DNA of 53,090 nt, taken from assembly GCA_947453375.1 (NCBI GenBank), contig CANGGT010000006.1, forward strand, positions 1-53,090. Direction: 5' to 3'. This document shows positions 9,669-19,834 of the stretch, in pieces (positions within the stretch are counted from its first letter, which is position 1; the number at the start of each line of letters is the position of its first letter). Source of the stretch: Planctomycetaceae bacterium. Lineage in GTDB: Bacteria; Planctomycetota; Planctomycetia; Pirellulales; UBA1268. The translations under genes and the position numbers were made by a program. Below the pieces are notes generated by a model that did no database searches, was not told where the DNA came from, and worked only from the letters and a program-made list of their open reading frames with translations.

Positions 9669-10331
9669 TCACGGCAGCCGCTTGACGCGGATGTTCTTGT
9701 AGCGGACCTCGCTGCCAGGATCGTGGGCCTGGAGGGCGAAGGTGCCGTTGGAGAGCTTGCGGGTGCCCGTGACGCCGTCCGGTTCGACGAACTCGAAGAG
9801 CACCTTCCCGTCGACGATCACGGTGATCTGCTTGTCCTTCACCATCACCTCCTCGGTGAACCAGGTGTTGTCCTTGGCCGGCGGGACGAAGTTCTTGACG
9901 ACGTTGTAGATGCTCCCCGTGCGGACCGGATCCCCCTGCGAGTTGTTGACCTGCATCTCGTAGCCGTCAGCCGGCCATCCATCGGGCTGGAACTTCGTGT
10001 GGAAGAAGATCCCCGAATTGGCATTCGGCTTCGTCATCACGTCAGCCTTGAAGTGGAAGTTCTTGAAGTCGGCCGGCTTCGCGGCATCGGCACCGACGTA
10101 GAAGAGGTGGCTGCGCGGGCCGTGACAGACGATCTGGCCGTCCTCGACCTTCCAGCTCTGGGGGTTCTCATTGACCTTCCAACCTGCCAGGCTCTTTCCG
10201 TCGAAGAGCGGCTCGAAGCCGGCCTCGTCGGCCCGGACCGACCCGACGGCAACCACGAGGCTGCCGAGGACCATCACCGCGGCCATGATGCCGCGCCCAC
10301 GAACCACGACCGGCCCACCTGCGTATCGCAT
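9669..10331 (-). CDS. DUF1080 (3-keto-disaccharide hydrolase-like) secreted protein
   Basis: FEPLFDGKSLAGWKVNENPQSWKVEDGQIVCHG..NSGIFFHTKFQPDGWPADGYEMQVNNSQGD..IRVKRLP. Confidence 0.88.
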   Translation of the reverse strand: MRYAGGPVVVRGRGIMAAVMVLGSLVVAVGSVRADEAGFEPLFDGKSLAGWKVNENPQSWKVEDGQIVCHGPRSHLFYVGADAAKPADFKNFHFKADVMTKPNANSGIFFHTKFQPDGWPADGYEMQVNNSQGDPVRTGSIYNVVKNFVPPAKDNTWFTEEVMVKDKQITVIVDGKVLFEFVEPDGVTGTRKLSNGTFALQAHDPGSEVRYKNIRVKRLP

Positions 10332-10351
10332 GAACGTTCTCCGCCCCGGAA

Positions 10352-13300
10352 ATGGAAAGGACACCATTGACCCAATCGTCACTCGAACGACCCCGGGAGC
10401 ATACGCCGGTGACCGCAGCCTCGCCAACCTCCACCCCGCCCCGGGTCGTGGCAGGGACGCTTCCCCCGGCAGCCCGTGCCGCGCTCGACGCCGCCGGGCT
10501 CAACCACCGGCCCGTCCTCGTCTCGATCGATACCGACGTGTCGCTCGACGGGGAGCCGCGGCAGGAGTGGCTTTTCGTCACCCCCGACCATCTTTCGGTG
10601 GTTCGTGACGGTCGTTCTCCGCCAGGGGAAGGGGCTTCCCTGACGCCCTCCCCGCAGGAAACAGACGGCGGGGCCGGGAAGGTTCTGCGCGTCATCCCTT
10701 GGACCGACGTGGCGCAGGTGCGAACGAGCGCCGGCGTCGGCGGTGGGATGCTCCAGGTGAAGACCGACGGCGACTGGGTCGACCTCCTCCGCTACTCCAA
10801 TGCCCTGGCGACCCGCTTTCATAAGGTGTCGCGGGCGCTCGAACAGGCGAGGGAATGCCCGCGCACCCCCGAAGGGCGGATCGAACTCCCCGCGGCGTTT
10901 CCGATGGCCGGCGGGGCCCCGACCTCTCCTTTGCCGGCGGCGACCAGCAGCGACGTCGCGGCCGATTCGGCCACCGTTGCCGCGCCCGGGGCCACGACGC
11001 CCGCCGACGACGAATTGGCCGCCGCGCTCGATCCCCCGCGGTGCGCCTCCTGCGGCCTGCGGAAGACAACCCGCGAAGAGTCGTGCCCCCGTTGCATGCA
11101 GAAGGGGAGGATCCTGGCCCGCGTCAGCGAACTTCTCCGCCCGCATGCCCGCGGGGCGATTGGCCTTTGCCTGCTGACGCTCCTCGGCGTCGTCGCGGAG
11201 CTCGTGCCGCCGAAGCTCCAGCAGTACATGGTCGACGACGTCCTCTCCGCCCGGGCGCTCGAGCAGACGGGGGCCGACGCGCTCCCCGACTTCAAGACCG
11301 CGCTGCTCGTGGTCGTGCTGGCGCTCGCGTTCTCCCGGATCCTCCTCTCGATCGTCGGCGTGTTGAAGGGGCGGCTTGCCAACGCCATCGGCACGGGGCT
11401 CACCGGCACGCTCCGCCAGGAGATGGTCAACAAGCTCCAGGATCTTTCGATCGCCTACTACGACCGGCATCAGGTCGGATCGATGATCAGCCGGGTCGCC
11501 CACGACAGCGAAGTGCTCCACGGGCTCATGCACCAGATCACCGGGGGCTTCCTCCTCCAGATCGTGCAGCTGGTCGGGGTGGGGGCGATGCTCGTCTGGA
11601 TCAACCCCAAGCTCGCCCTCTTCACCCTCATTCCGGTGCCGCTGGTGATCCTCGGCTCGTGGGTTTTCTGGCGGCACGTCTATCCGCGTCACTACCGGCT
11701 GTGGGACGCCTCGAGCAAGCAGATGGCCGCGCTCTCCGGGATGCTCTCCGGGATCCGCGTCGTCAAGGCTTTCGCCCAGGAGCCGCGGGAGCGGGAGAAG
11801 TTTGCCACCGCCAGCGACCACCTCTCCAACTGGCGGCTGTGGGTCGAGCACACCAATTCCACCTACGCCGCGGCGATGCAGATCGTGTTCGGACTCGGTG
11901 GCCTGATCGTCTGGTATGTCGGTGGCCGCGACGTCATCGCCGGCGAGATGTCGCTCGGCCAGTTGATCGCCTTCCTCGCCTACCTGGCGATGTTCTACGC
12001 CCCGCTCGGCGCCCTCTCGAACTTCACCACCTGGCTGACGAGCTTCCTCTCGGGGAGCCAGCGGGTCCTCGAGCTCCTCGACACGCCGGTGTCGATCGCC
12101 GAAGCGAACAGGCCGCAGGCCTGGGACGATCCCCAGGGGGCGATCCGCTTCCGAAACGTCACCTTCGGCTACGACCGCAACCAGCCGGTGCTCCGGGACG
12201 TGTCGTTCGACGTCGCGCCGGGGGAGATGATCGGCATCGTCGGCCGGTCGGGGTCGGGCAAGACGACGCTCGTCAATCTCCTCGGCCGCTTCTACGAGGC
12301 CCAGGAGGGATCGATCGAGATCGACGGGATCGACATCCGCCGGCTCTCCACGAAGCAACTCCGAGAGCGCCTCGGGATCGTCTTCCAGGATTCGTTCCTG
12401 TTCCGCGGGACGATCTGGAAGAATCTTTCCTACGGACGGCCGCAGGCCACGCTCGAGCAGGGGCTCGAGGCGGCGAAAGCCGCCGGCGCCCATGACTTCC
12501 TCTGCCGCCAGCCGCTCGCCTACGAGACCCTCCTCGGAGAGCACGGCGCGGGGCTCTCCGGCGGCGAGAAGCAACGGCTCTCGATCGCCCGAACGCTCCT
12601 CTACGATCCGCGGATCCTCGTCCTCGACGAGGCGACGAGCAACATCGACGCCGAGGCCGAGAAGGCGATCCAGGAAGCGCTCGCGGTGCTCGTTCGCGGC
12701 CGGACAACCATCGCCATCGCCCACCGGCTCTCCACCCTCCGCAACGCCGACCGGATCCTCGCCTTCGACCGTGGTCGCCTCGCGGAGCAGGGGACCCACG
12801 CCGAGCTCCTCGCCGCCGACGGGATCTACGCCCGGTTGGTCCGGATCCAGACGCAGGTCACGAAGCAGCCGACGGTCGACACGCTCCTCGCCGAGGAGTC
12901 GGCCCAGCCCGTCGTCGCGACGCCTTCCGAACCGGTCACTCCTCTCGTGGAAGCCCCTCCCGCCACGATGCCGGCCAGTGGGGCCATCCGCTGGCTCGAG
13001 ACGGGCACGCATCGCTTCCTCATCGGCCCGCACGACCGGATCGAACTCGAGGAGAACGGCACACGGCTCGCGGCCGGCCTGTTCCTCGTCCGCACCTTTC
13101 CCGCCTCCCGCCCCGAGGACTACCTCTCGGTGCGCGGCTGGAACGAATCGGGCGACGAGATCGAGGTGGGGATGATCCGGCGGCTCGCCGATTGGCCGGA
13201 GGCCGACCGGGCGGTGGTCCGCACCGGCCTCAAGCGTCGCTCGCTCGTCCGCGCCATCGGAAGGGTGCATGACGTGAAGCTGGCCCACGGCTACCTCGAC

Positions 13301-13486
13301 TTCGACGTCGACACCGACGTCGGCCGGCAGAAGTTCACCGCGCGCTGGACGCAGAGCCAGGCGATCGACTTCGGCACCGACGGCAAGATGCTCATCGACA
13401 CCGAGGAAAACCGGTACGTCGTCCGCTCGGTCGACGATCTCCCCAAGGCCGACCGGGAGAAGTTTCTCCAGTACGTCTACTGGTGA
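10352..13486 (+). CDS. ABC exporter (TMD-NBD fusion) with N-terminal PH-like and zinc-ribbon segments and C-terminal DUF1854-like domain
   Basis: Walker [61 protein letters not shown]-terminal [32 protein letters not shown] region. Confidence 0.88.
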   Translation: MERTPLTQSSLERPREHTPVTAASPTSTPPRVVAGTLPPAARAALDAAGLNHRPVLVSIDTDVSLDGEPRQEWLFVTPDHLSVVRDGRSPPGEGASLTPSPQETDGGAGKVLRVIPWTDVAQVRTSAGVGGGMLQVKTDGDWVDLLRYSNALATRFHKVSRALEQARECPRTPEGRIELPAAFPMAGGAPTSPLPAATSSDVAADSATVAAPGATTPADDELAAALDPPRCASCGLRKTTREESCPRCMQKGRILARVSELLRPHARGAIGLCLLTLLGVVAELVPPKLQQYMVDDVLSARALEQTGADALPDFKTALLVVVLALAFSRILLSIVGVLKGRLANAIGTGLTGTLRQEMVNKLQDLSIAYYDRHQVGSMISRVAHDSEVLHGLMHQITGGFLLQIVQLVGVGAMLVWINPKLALFTLIPVPLVILGSWVFWRHVYPRHYRLWDASSKQMAALSGMLSGIRVVKAFAQEPREREKFATASDHLSNWRLWVEHTNSTYAAAMQIVFGLGGLIVWYVGGRDVIAGEMSLGQLIAFLAYLAMFYAPLGALSNFTTWLTSFLSGSQRVLELLDTPVSIAEANRPQAWDDPQGAIRFRNVTFGYDRNQPVLRDVSFDVAPGEMIGIVGRSGSGKTTLVNLLGRFYEAQEGSIEIDGIDIRRLSTKQLRERLGIVFQDSFLFRGTIWKNLSYGRPQATLEQGLEAAKAAGAHDFLCRQPLAYETLLGEHGAGLSGGEKQRLSIARTLLYDPRILVLDEATSNIDAEAEKAIQEALAVLVRGRTTIAIAHRLSTLRNADRILAFDRGRLAEQGTHAELLAADGIYARLVRIQTQVTKQPTVDTLLAEESAQPVVATPSEPVTPLVEAPPATMPASGAIRWLETGTHRFLIGPHDRIELEENGTRLAAGLFLVRTFPASRPEDYLSVRGWNESGDEIEVGMIRRLADWPEADRAVVRTGLKRRSLVRAIGRVHDVKLAHGYLDFDVDTDVGRQKFTARWTQSQAIDFGTDGKMLIDTEENRYVVRSVDDLPKADREKFLQYVYW

Positions 13487-13589
13487 TCGGGGCTGTCTCG
13501 GAGCCCGTTTGACACTCCCCGGACGGCGTTCAAAAATGCCGCCTGCCCGCTCCGATCCTTCGATTCCATATCTTCTCAGGAGCCGATTC

Positions 13590-14576
13590 ATGTCCCGCAT
13601 CACGCCGCGCCGGTCCGTCAGCGCCTTCACGCTCGTCGAACTCCTCGTCGTCATCGCGATCATCGGAACGCTCGTCGGCCTCCTTCTTCCCGCCGTGCAA
13701 TCGGCCCGCGAGGCGGCCCGCCGTTCGCAGAGCTCCAACAACCTCAAGCAGATCGGCCTGGCGACGCACAACGGCCACGACACCCTCGGCTGCCTCCCCC
13801 CGGCGGTCGCCTTCTGGTGGAGCAGCCCGCAGTACACCGGCGGCTATACCAACAGCGACGGCACCTTCTTCTTCTGTCTCCTCCCCTTCTTCGAGCAGGG
13901 GGCTCTCCCGAAGAACATCACCAACTGGAAGGGAAGCGGCCTGGGTCAGATCGACGCCAACCGGGCCGCGATGAGCGTGCCAGTCCCGACGCTCGTCGCC
14001 CCCAATGACGCCAGCGCCGGCACGCCGATCTTCAAGGACGGCTTCCGTGCCGACTGGATGTGGAAGAACCCGGTCGACGTCGCCCTCTGTAGCTATGGCT
14101 GCAACTTCCAGGTCTTCGGCCGCCCCGAGAACATCAAGAGCGACCTCTGGACTTGGCACAACACCCACGGACAGCGCCGGTTTTCCGACATCACCGACGG
14201 CTCTTCGAAGACGATCTTCCTCGCCGAGCGGAGGATGGCCTGCGGCCCCGATTCCGGACCGAACAACAGCGACACCTTCGGCAACGCCTGGGGCCACCCG
14301 GCCGACGATCGCTACTGGCCTGTTTTCGGACGTACGAACACCGCCTACACGAGCGACCCCAACAACCCGGCCTACAAGACGTTCTTCCCGCCGATGTCGA
14401 CGCCGAAGCCGGCGCAGTGCATCTGGCAGGAGTATCGGGCGATCGGCCACTCCCCTGGCGTGGTTCTCTGCTGCATGGGGGACGGCAGCGTCCGGACGGT
14501 GTCGACGGCGGTCGACACGATTCCCTGGAGCCAGAGCATCCTCCCGAAGGATGGCGGGAACGTCGACATCGAATGA
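13590..14576 (+). CDS. DUF1559 family pseudopilin-like protein
   Basis: [50 protein letters not shown]-terminal H-x10-DG-like motif. Confidence 0.93.
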   Translation: MSRITPRRSVSAFTLVELLVVIAIIGTLVGLLLPAVQSAREAARRSQSSNNLKQIGLATHNGHDTLGCLPPAVAFWWSSPQYTGGYTNSDGTFFFCLLPFFEQGALPKNITNWKGSGLGQIDANRAAMSVPVPTLVAPNDASAGTPIFKDGFRADWMWKNPVDVALCSYGCNFQVFGRPENIKSDLWTWHNTHGQRRFSDITDGSSKTIFLAERRMACGPDSGPNNSDTFGNAWGHPADDRYWPVFGRTNTAYTSDPNNPAYKTFFPPMSTPKPAQCIWQEYRAIGHSPGVVLCCMGDGSVRTVSTAVDTIPWSQSILPKDGGNVDIE

Positions 14577-14635
14577 CGTGACGTTTGGCGGCGCCTCAGG
14601 CTCCCTTCCCCCATCAAGCAGCAAGGATCCCCAGC

Positions 14636-15091
14636 ATGCGTCTTCGCCGTAGCCTCGCCATGGTTTCGCTCCTCCTCGCCTTCGTGGCCCAAGTCGGCTG
14701 CGGCCAGCAGGGAACCCAGCTCAAGGGGATCCAGGCCGTGGGTACGGCCACACTCGACGGCACGCCTCTCGAGATGGGGCTGATCGTGTTCGAACCGGAG
14801 GGGGGGGGAGAGTCGTCGAGCAGCCAGATCACGAAGGATGGCTCGTTCAAGCTCTACGACATCAAGCCCGGCCGCTACAAGGTGGCGGTGATGACGTCGA
14901 TGTATGCCGGGATGGCGGCCCAGGAGAAGAAGGCCGCGGCAACGGCCGGACCGGGGCGACCGGTGGCCGTCCGCGACCTCGAGGGGACGCTCCGGCCGGT
15001 GCCGGCCAAGACGGAAAAGACAGCGACTTCCGGGCTCTTCGCCGAGGTGAAGGCCGGGCAGCCGATGACGATCGCGATCGACAGTAAATAG
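14636..15091 (+). CDS. Small lipoprotein with carboxypeptidase-regulatory-like fold
   Basis: Signal peptide with lipobox-like VGCG; GTATLDGTPLEMGLIVFEPEGG..SFKLYDIKPGRYKVAVMT. Confidence 0.8.
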   Translation: MRLRRSLAMVSLLLAFVAQVGCGQQGTQLKGIQAVGTATLDGTPLEMGLIVFEPEGGGESSSSQITKDGSFKLYDIKPGRYKVAVMTSMYAGMAAQEKKAAATAGPGRPVAVRDLEGTLRPVPAKTEKTATSGLFAEVKAGQPMTIAIDSK

Positions 15092-15095
15092 CTGC

Positions 15096-15545
15096 TCAGC
15101 CGTCGAGCAGGTCTTCCATGTGATCGCCGCGGACGCGGACATGCGACGCGAGGGCGACTTCGCCGCCATCGGCTTCGAGCCGCGCGATCTGCGCCGCACC
15201 CTGCGGCTCGGTGAGGTCGAGGACGACGTCGAATCGCCCCGGGCTCTCCCGGACATCGTCCCAGGAGATCGTCACCCGGCTCATCGCCAGGATCTGGGTC
15301 ACCACCCGGCGGCAGCGGCCGGTACGGATCTCCTCGATGTCGAGCGCCACCTGCCGCGGCGGGCTGATGCCGGGGGGGACGACGTCGACCAGGTCGAGGC
15401 CCCGCCAGGGAATGAAGCGGTCCCAATCGGCCTCGGGATAATCCTCGTAGGCGAGGAGCCCGGAGGCGATCACGGGGCAATCGCGGACGGTGCCCGCGGC
15501 GTCAGTGACGCGGAGCCGCACGGTGAGGGTGTCGTTGATGTCCAT
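15096..15545 (-). CDS. Hypothetical protein
   Basis: 150-codon frame starting MDINDTLTVRLRVTDAAGTVRDCPV, ending 4 nt from the convergent lipoprotein stop; no family recognised. Confidence 0.6.
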   Translation of the reverse strand: MDINDTLTVRLRVTDAAGTVRDCPVIASGLLAYEDYPEADWDRFIPWRGLDLVDVVPPGISPPRQVALDIEEIRTGRCRRVVTQILAMSRVTISWDDVRESPGRFDVVLDLTEPQGAAQIARLEADGGEVALASHVRVRGDHMEDLLDG

Positions 15546-15661
15546 GCGGAGCGCCCCGGGGCCGACATGTCCGCGGTCGTCGCGGCGAGTCTCACAGGAT
15601 ACCGCTGCCGACGTCCCCTCGGAAAGGCCCTCGGGCCATGGCTGGGATTGTCCGCGGAGGG

Positions 15662-18202
15662 CTACAGCGCTTCGAGCGTGCCACGCGTGACACCGATGCG
15701 GTTGACGGCCCGCAGCCTCGTCCAGACGTCGCGGCCGGTGCACCGCCCGGCGAGGAGATCGCGGTACGCGCCGACGATCCCCTCGACAGCCTCCGCCGGC
15801 TCGTCGAGGAGCTCGACGCGGAAGTGGGCGACGCCGCGGGCCAGCAGCATCGGCACCACCTCGGCGCCGCTCTGCGGCACGGCATGGAAGAGGGTGTTGC
15901 GGCAGCCGACGTCGGCGGTGAGCGGATGCTCGACGCCGACCCGATCGCGGAGCTTGACGGCATGGTCGTCGCAGGGACGGCCGCAGTTGGTCTTGTCGGT
16001 GCCGGGGGAAAGGACGGCACAGAAGACGCAGTGCTCCATGTGGAACAGCGGCATCCGCTGGTGGATCACCGGCTCGAGGACTGCCGCCGGCACCGCCGCC
16101 ACGAGCTCCGTGAGCTGATCCCGATTGAGATCGTAGGAGGGGACGATCCGCCGCGCCCCATGGGCCCGGAAGAACGCCGCCGAAAAGCGATTGGTGACAT
16201 TGAGGGAAAAGTCGGCGTCGACCGGAGTGCCCTTGGCGTGGAAGAAGTTCAGGGCGGCGACGTTCCGCACGAGCACGGCATCGGGCTGCTGCTTGTGCAT
16301 GAGCTCGAAGATGCCGTTCTCCCCCGGCTTGTGGATCCGCGGGGTCGCGGTGCGGATCGTGCACCCGGCGCGGCGGACGACCTGCACGGCGTCGCGGTAG
16401 CGGCGGATGTCGGAGAAGTCGGCGTCGATGTCGCCGATCCCGGCGGCCAGCGCCGCCTCGACCTGCTCGAGGGATCGGCAGAGGAAATGGAGGACCGGAT
16501 CGCCTCCGGGCGCGGAGGCTTCCACCTCGCGCCACACCGGCTCGTCGGCCCGGGCGACCGCCTCGATCGCCCCGGCACGGATCGACCGGGGCACGACGCG
16601 AACCACTTCGGCCGAGAGCCGGTCGACGAGATCGCGCCGGAGCTTACCGATGACGCTCAAGGGGAGCATCGGGGCCCCGACGACCCGGGCATCGAGATGG
16701 CGCAACTCGAACGGGGTGCCGCCGAGTCGGCCGAGTTGGTCGCGGAGCACCTCGGCCGAGAGCGGATGGCGCCGGGCCGGCTCCGCAGGCTGATCGCTCG
16801 CGACGATCACCGTCGCCCCGCGCTCCTCGGCGTCCCCGAGTGATGCCTCGACGCGCAGCGGCTCCCCCTCGGCCACGGAGACCTTCATGTCGACCGGCTG
16901 CCGACGGTGGAGCCGGTCGAGCGGGGCCCGGAACGAATCCCGCAGGGCCGCCGTGAGGACGGGGTCGTCGGTTTTCCAGACCGTCTGGCCGGGGAGGATC
17001 GTGGCGAAATCGAGGCTCCCGTGACCGAAGGCGAGGTCGACCCGGCCGCGGTCGACCACGTCGGTCACCGACACTCCCCGCTCGAAGACCTCGTAGACGC
17101 GTCCTCCCTGGGCGGCGTCGTCGCCCCCGCCGGCTGGATCGAAGGCGACGCCGTCACCGCGCTTCACCCCAGCGACGAGATCGACCGTCACCCTTCCGCG
17201 ACCGGTGGCGACGACCGTGCCGAGCCGGACGCCCCGTTTCGCGCTGCTCGTCGCCGGCACGAGCCGCTTGTGCTCGCAGCCGAGGAGCCAGCCGGGGGAA
17301 AAGCCGCGCGAGAAAGAAAGCTCCATCGCTTCGATATCGCGGGGAGTGAACGTCGCCCGGCCCCCCGCCGTCGCCGCGTCGATGGCCCGCCGGTAGTGGC
17401 GGACGATATTGGCGACATACTCCGGGGTCTTGAGCCTCCCCTCGATCTTGAAGCTCGACACCCCGGCAGCCAGGAGCTCCGGGGTGAGGTCGTAGGCGGC
17501 AAGGTCCTGAGGGGAGAGGAGGTAGCGCTGCGCCCCGAGATCGACGTCGCGCCCGTCGCAGACGAGTTCGTAGGGGAGGCGGCAGGCCTGGGCGCACTGG
17601 CCGCGGTTGGCGCTCCGCCCGCCGAGGGCCTCGCTCGTGAGGCATTGGCCCGAATAGGCAACGCACAGGGCACCGTGAACGAAGACCTCGAGCGCGAGCG
17701 TCGTCGATCGCCGGATCGCCCCGATCTCCTCGAGCGACAGCTCCCGGGCGAGCACCACCCGCTCCATGCCGAGGGCCTCGGCCAGGCGGATCGTCTCGGC
17801 GCTGGTGAGGGTCATCTGGGTGGAGGCGTGAAGCGGCAGATCGGGGCAGCAGGCCCGAAAGAGCCGGGCTACGCCGACATCCTGGACGAGCACTGCATCG
17901 ACCCCACTCGCTGCCACTTCCCGAGCCAGCCCTTCGAGTTCCCCGAGTTCCCCGTCGAAAGCGAGGGTGTTGAGCGTGGTGTAGCCGCGGAGGCCGTGGC
18001 GGTGGAGGGTCTCGACGATCCGAGGGAGGTCGGAAACGGGGAAGTTTGCCGCTCGAACGCGGGCATTGTGGCCGCAGTCGAGGCCGAAATAGACGGCGTC
18101 AGCCCCGTTTTCAATCGCCGCGCGGACGCAGTCCCAGTCCCCCGCCGGGGCGAGGAGTTCGGGGGGTGGGGCGGTGGGGGTGGCGGGAAGTTGCTGGGTC
18201 AT
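15662..18202 (-). CDS. U32 family peptidase
   Basis: ELLAPAGDWDCVRAAIENGADAVYFGLDCGHNARVRAANF; EVFVHGALCVAYSGQCLTSEALGGRSANRGQCAQACRLPYEL; DUF3656-like middle. Confidence 0.92.
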   Translation of the reverse strand: MTQQLPATPTAPPPELLAPAGDWDCVRAAIENGADAVYFGLDCGHNARVRAANFPVSDLPRIVETLHRHGLRGYTTLNTLAFDGELGELEGLAREVAASGVDAVLVQDVGVARLFRACCPDLPLHASTQMTLTSAETIRLAEALGMERVVLARELSLEEIGAIRRSTTLALEVFVHGALCVAYSGQCLTSEALGGRSANRGQCAQACRLPYELVCDGRDVDLGAQRYLLSPQDLAAYDLTPELLAAGVSSFKIEGRLKTPEYVANIVRHYRRAIDAATAGGRATFTPRDIEAMELSFSRGFSPGWLLGCEHKRLVPATSSAKRGVRLGTVVATGRGRVTVDLVAGVKRGDGVAFDPAGGGDDAAQGGRVYEVFERGVSVTDVVDRGRVDLAFGHGSLDFATILPGQTVWKTDDPVLTAALRDSFRAPLDRLHRRQPVDMKVSVAEGEPLRVEASLGDAEERGATVIVASDQPAEPARRHPLSAEVLRDQLGRLGGTPFELRHLDARVVGAPMLPLSVIGKLRRDLVDRLSAEVVRVVPRSIRAGAIEAVARADEPVWREVEASAPGGDPVLHFLCRSLEQVEAALAAGIGDIDADFSDIRRYRDAVQVVRRAGCTIRTATPRIHKPGENGIFELMHKQQPDAVLVRNVAALNFFHAKGTPVDADFSLNVTNRFSAAFFRAHGARRIVPSYDLNRDQLTELVAAVPAAVLEPVIHQRMPLFHMEHCVFCAVLSPGTDKTNCGRPCDDHAVKLRDRVGVEHPLTADVGCRNTLFHAVPQSGAEVVPMLLARGVAHFRVELLDEPAEAVEGIVGAYRDLLAGRCTGRDVWTRLRAVNRIGVTRGTLEAL

Positions 18203-18341
18203 GCCGGCCGAGTATAGGGCCGGCCGGCTGAGGGCCTGGCAAGATCGCCCGGATGCTCCGCAACTGCCGACCGGGGGCGAAGAATTCCAGCCACAGGATG
18301 GTTGCTTGTGATCGCCGCGTCGAGCGTGTAAGACAAAATCA

Positions 18342-18355
18342 CCTTTGTACAAAGG
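18342..18355. promoter_or_regulatory. Perfect 14-bp palindrome upstream of DUF937 gene
   Basis: CCTTTGTACAAAGG, just downstream of a possible TTGTGA-N17-TAAGAC promoter. Confidence 0.5.
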
Positions 18356-18368
18356 ATCACACCCGTTC

Positions 18369-18387
18369 CGGGGGCACTCTGCCCCCG
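18369..18387 (+). promoter_or_regulatory. Leader hairpin upstream of DUF937 gene
   Basis: cgggggca-ctc-tgcccccg. Confidence 0.4.
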
Positions 18388-18444
18388 TTTCGGAGGGCCC
18401 GCCGCGGCCGGTGACGTCTTTTTTTTCGCTTCTGGGAGTGATGC

Positions 18445-19644
18445 ATGAATATCGTTGATCTTGTCAAGGATCAGTTGACCAGCCAGGTGCTCGGTAGCCT
18501 CGGGTCGCTCGTCGGCACGAATGAGGCGCAGACCAAGGCCGCCTCGGCGGCTGCCGTTCCCGCCCTCCTCGGCGGTCTCGCCAAGCTCGCCGGCACCTCG
18601 CAGGGCGCCGGCCAACTCGCCAACGCCCTCGGTGGACTCGACCTCGGCATGCTCGGCAACCTCGCCGGCGTGCTCGGTGGCGCGAACTCCTCCAAGATCT
18701 CCAACCTCGGCGGTGGGCTCCTCGGCACGCTGTTTGGAAACTCCGCCACGTCGATGATCGTCGAGACGCTGGCGTCGTTCCTCGGCATCAAGGGGGGTGT
18801 GGCTCGCTCGCTCCTGTCGTACCTCGCTCCGGTGGTCCTCGGTACCGTCGCCAAGCAGCTCACCAGCGGCGGCAAGTCGATTGACGCCTCCGGAATCCAG
18901 AGCCTGTTCGCCGACCAGAGCCGCAACATCCAGTCGGCCCTGCCGGCTGGGCTGTCGCTCGGTGACTTCGGCAGCATCGCCAAGGCCGTGACGTCGGCGA
19001 CCTCCGGCGCGAGCCACTCGTCGCACGCCTCGCACGGGCATGTCGAGCGTCAGGCGGAGTCGTCGGGCTTCCCGTCGTGGCTGCCGTGGCTCGCCCTCCC
19101 GCTGATCGCGCTCGGTGCGTTCCTCCTCATGAACAAGGACAAGGGCGCCAAGCCGGTCGAGAAGAACGTTCCGGTCGCCAACACGACCGAGATGATGAAG
19201 AAGATGGCCGAGGCGCAGAAGTCGGGTGAGGCCCTCGCCGAGAAGGCCGCCGCCCAGGGTGCCGAGGCCGCGAAGACCACCACCGACGCCGTCGCTGCTG
19301 TGGTCGAGAAGGCCACCGACGCGATCGACATGACCGCGTTCGGCGGCGACATGACCAGCCTGTTCGGCAAGCTCACCGACAGCTTCAAGGGGATCACCGA
19401 CGTTCCTTCCGCCGAGGCCGCCGTGCCCGGGCTGAAGGATCTCGCCGGCATTCTCGAGGGCTACAAGGTGACTGCCGACAAGCTCCCCGCAGCGAGCAAG
19501 GCGACGGTGAAGGAGATGGTGGGCACCAACCTCGGTACCCTCCAGCCGATCATCGACACCGTTCTCGCCATCCCCGGCGTGGGCGACATCCTCCGGCCGA
19601 TCGTCGAGCCGATGCTCAAGACGCTTAGCGCCCTCGGCCTGTGA
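18445..19644 (+). CDS. DUF937-domain protein with C-terminal TM and extracytoplasmic segment
   Basis: AAAVPALLGGLAKLAGTSQGAGQLANAL..LLGTLFGNSATSMIVETLASFLGIKGGVARSLLSYLAPVVLGTVAKQL; TM LPWLALPLIALGAFLLMN. Confidence 0.82.
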   Translation: MNIVDLVKDQLTSQVLGSLGSLVGTNEAQTKAASAAAVPALLGGLAKLAGTSQGAGQLANALGGLDLGMLGNLAGVLGGANSSKISNLGGGLLGTLFGNSATSMIVETLASFLGIKGGVARSLLSYLAPVVLGTVAKQLTSGGKSIDASGIQSLFADQSRNIQSALPAGLSLGDFGSIAKAVTSATSGASHSSHASHGHVERQAESSGFPSWLPWLALPLIALGAFLLMNKDKGAKPVEKNVPVANTTEMMKKMAEAQKSGEALAEKAAAQGAEAAKTTTDAVAAVVEKATDAIDMTAFGGDMTSLFGKLTDSFKGITDVPSAEAAVPGLKDLAGILEGYKVTADKLPAASKATVKEMVGTNLGTLQPIIDTVLAIPGVGDILRPIVEPMLKTLSALGL

Positions 19645-19692
19645 TCGAGTCTCTCTGAACGCCCCCGGATCTCCAGGAGCGATCAAAAAACG

Positions 19693-19727
19693 GGTCGGGC
19701 CGGCGAAAGCCGGCCCGACCTTTTTTC
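19693..19727 (+). terminator. Rho-independent terminator
   Basis: GGTCGGGCCGGC-GAAA-GCCGGCCCGACC then TTTTTT; A-tract on the 5' side. Confidence 0.92.
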
Positions 19728-19834
19728 ATAGACTTGTGTTGTCACAGTTGCCCCGCGGCGCGACGGCCCTACCGACGATCTATCAGCGGCGCACCGTCGC
19801 CGAGCTTGGGTCGTTCGGGCAACAATCGGAAACC

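Noticed and set aside
10379-13837. 1152-aa antisense ORF opposite the ABC transporter
   Set aside because: Arg/Glu/Asp/Gly-rich translation without domains; a known artefact of GC-rich coding sequence read antisense. The sense strand has clear Walker and signature motifs.
19747-19824. GTTGCCC...GGGCAAC inverted pair before the SecD-P1-like gene
   Set aside because: Only 7 bp separated by about 64 nt; expected by chance in GC-rich DNA and wrong orientation for attC.
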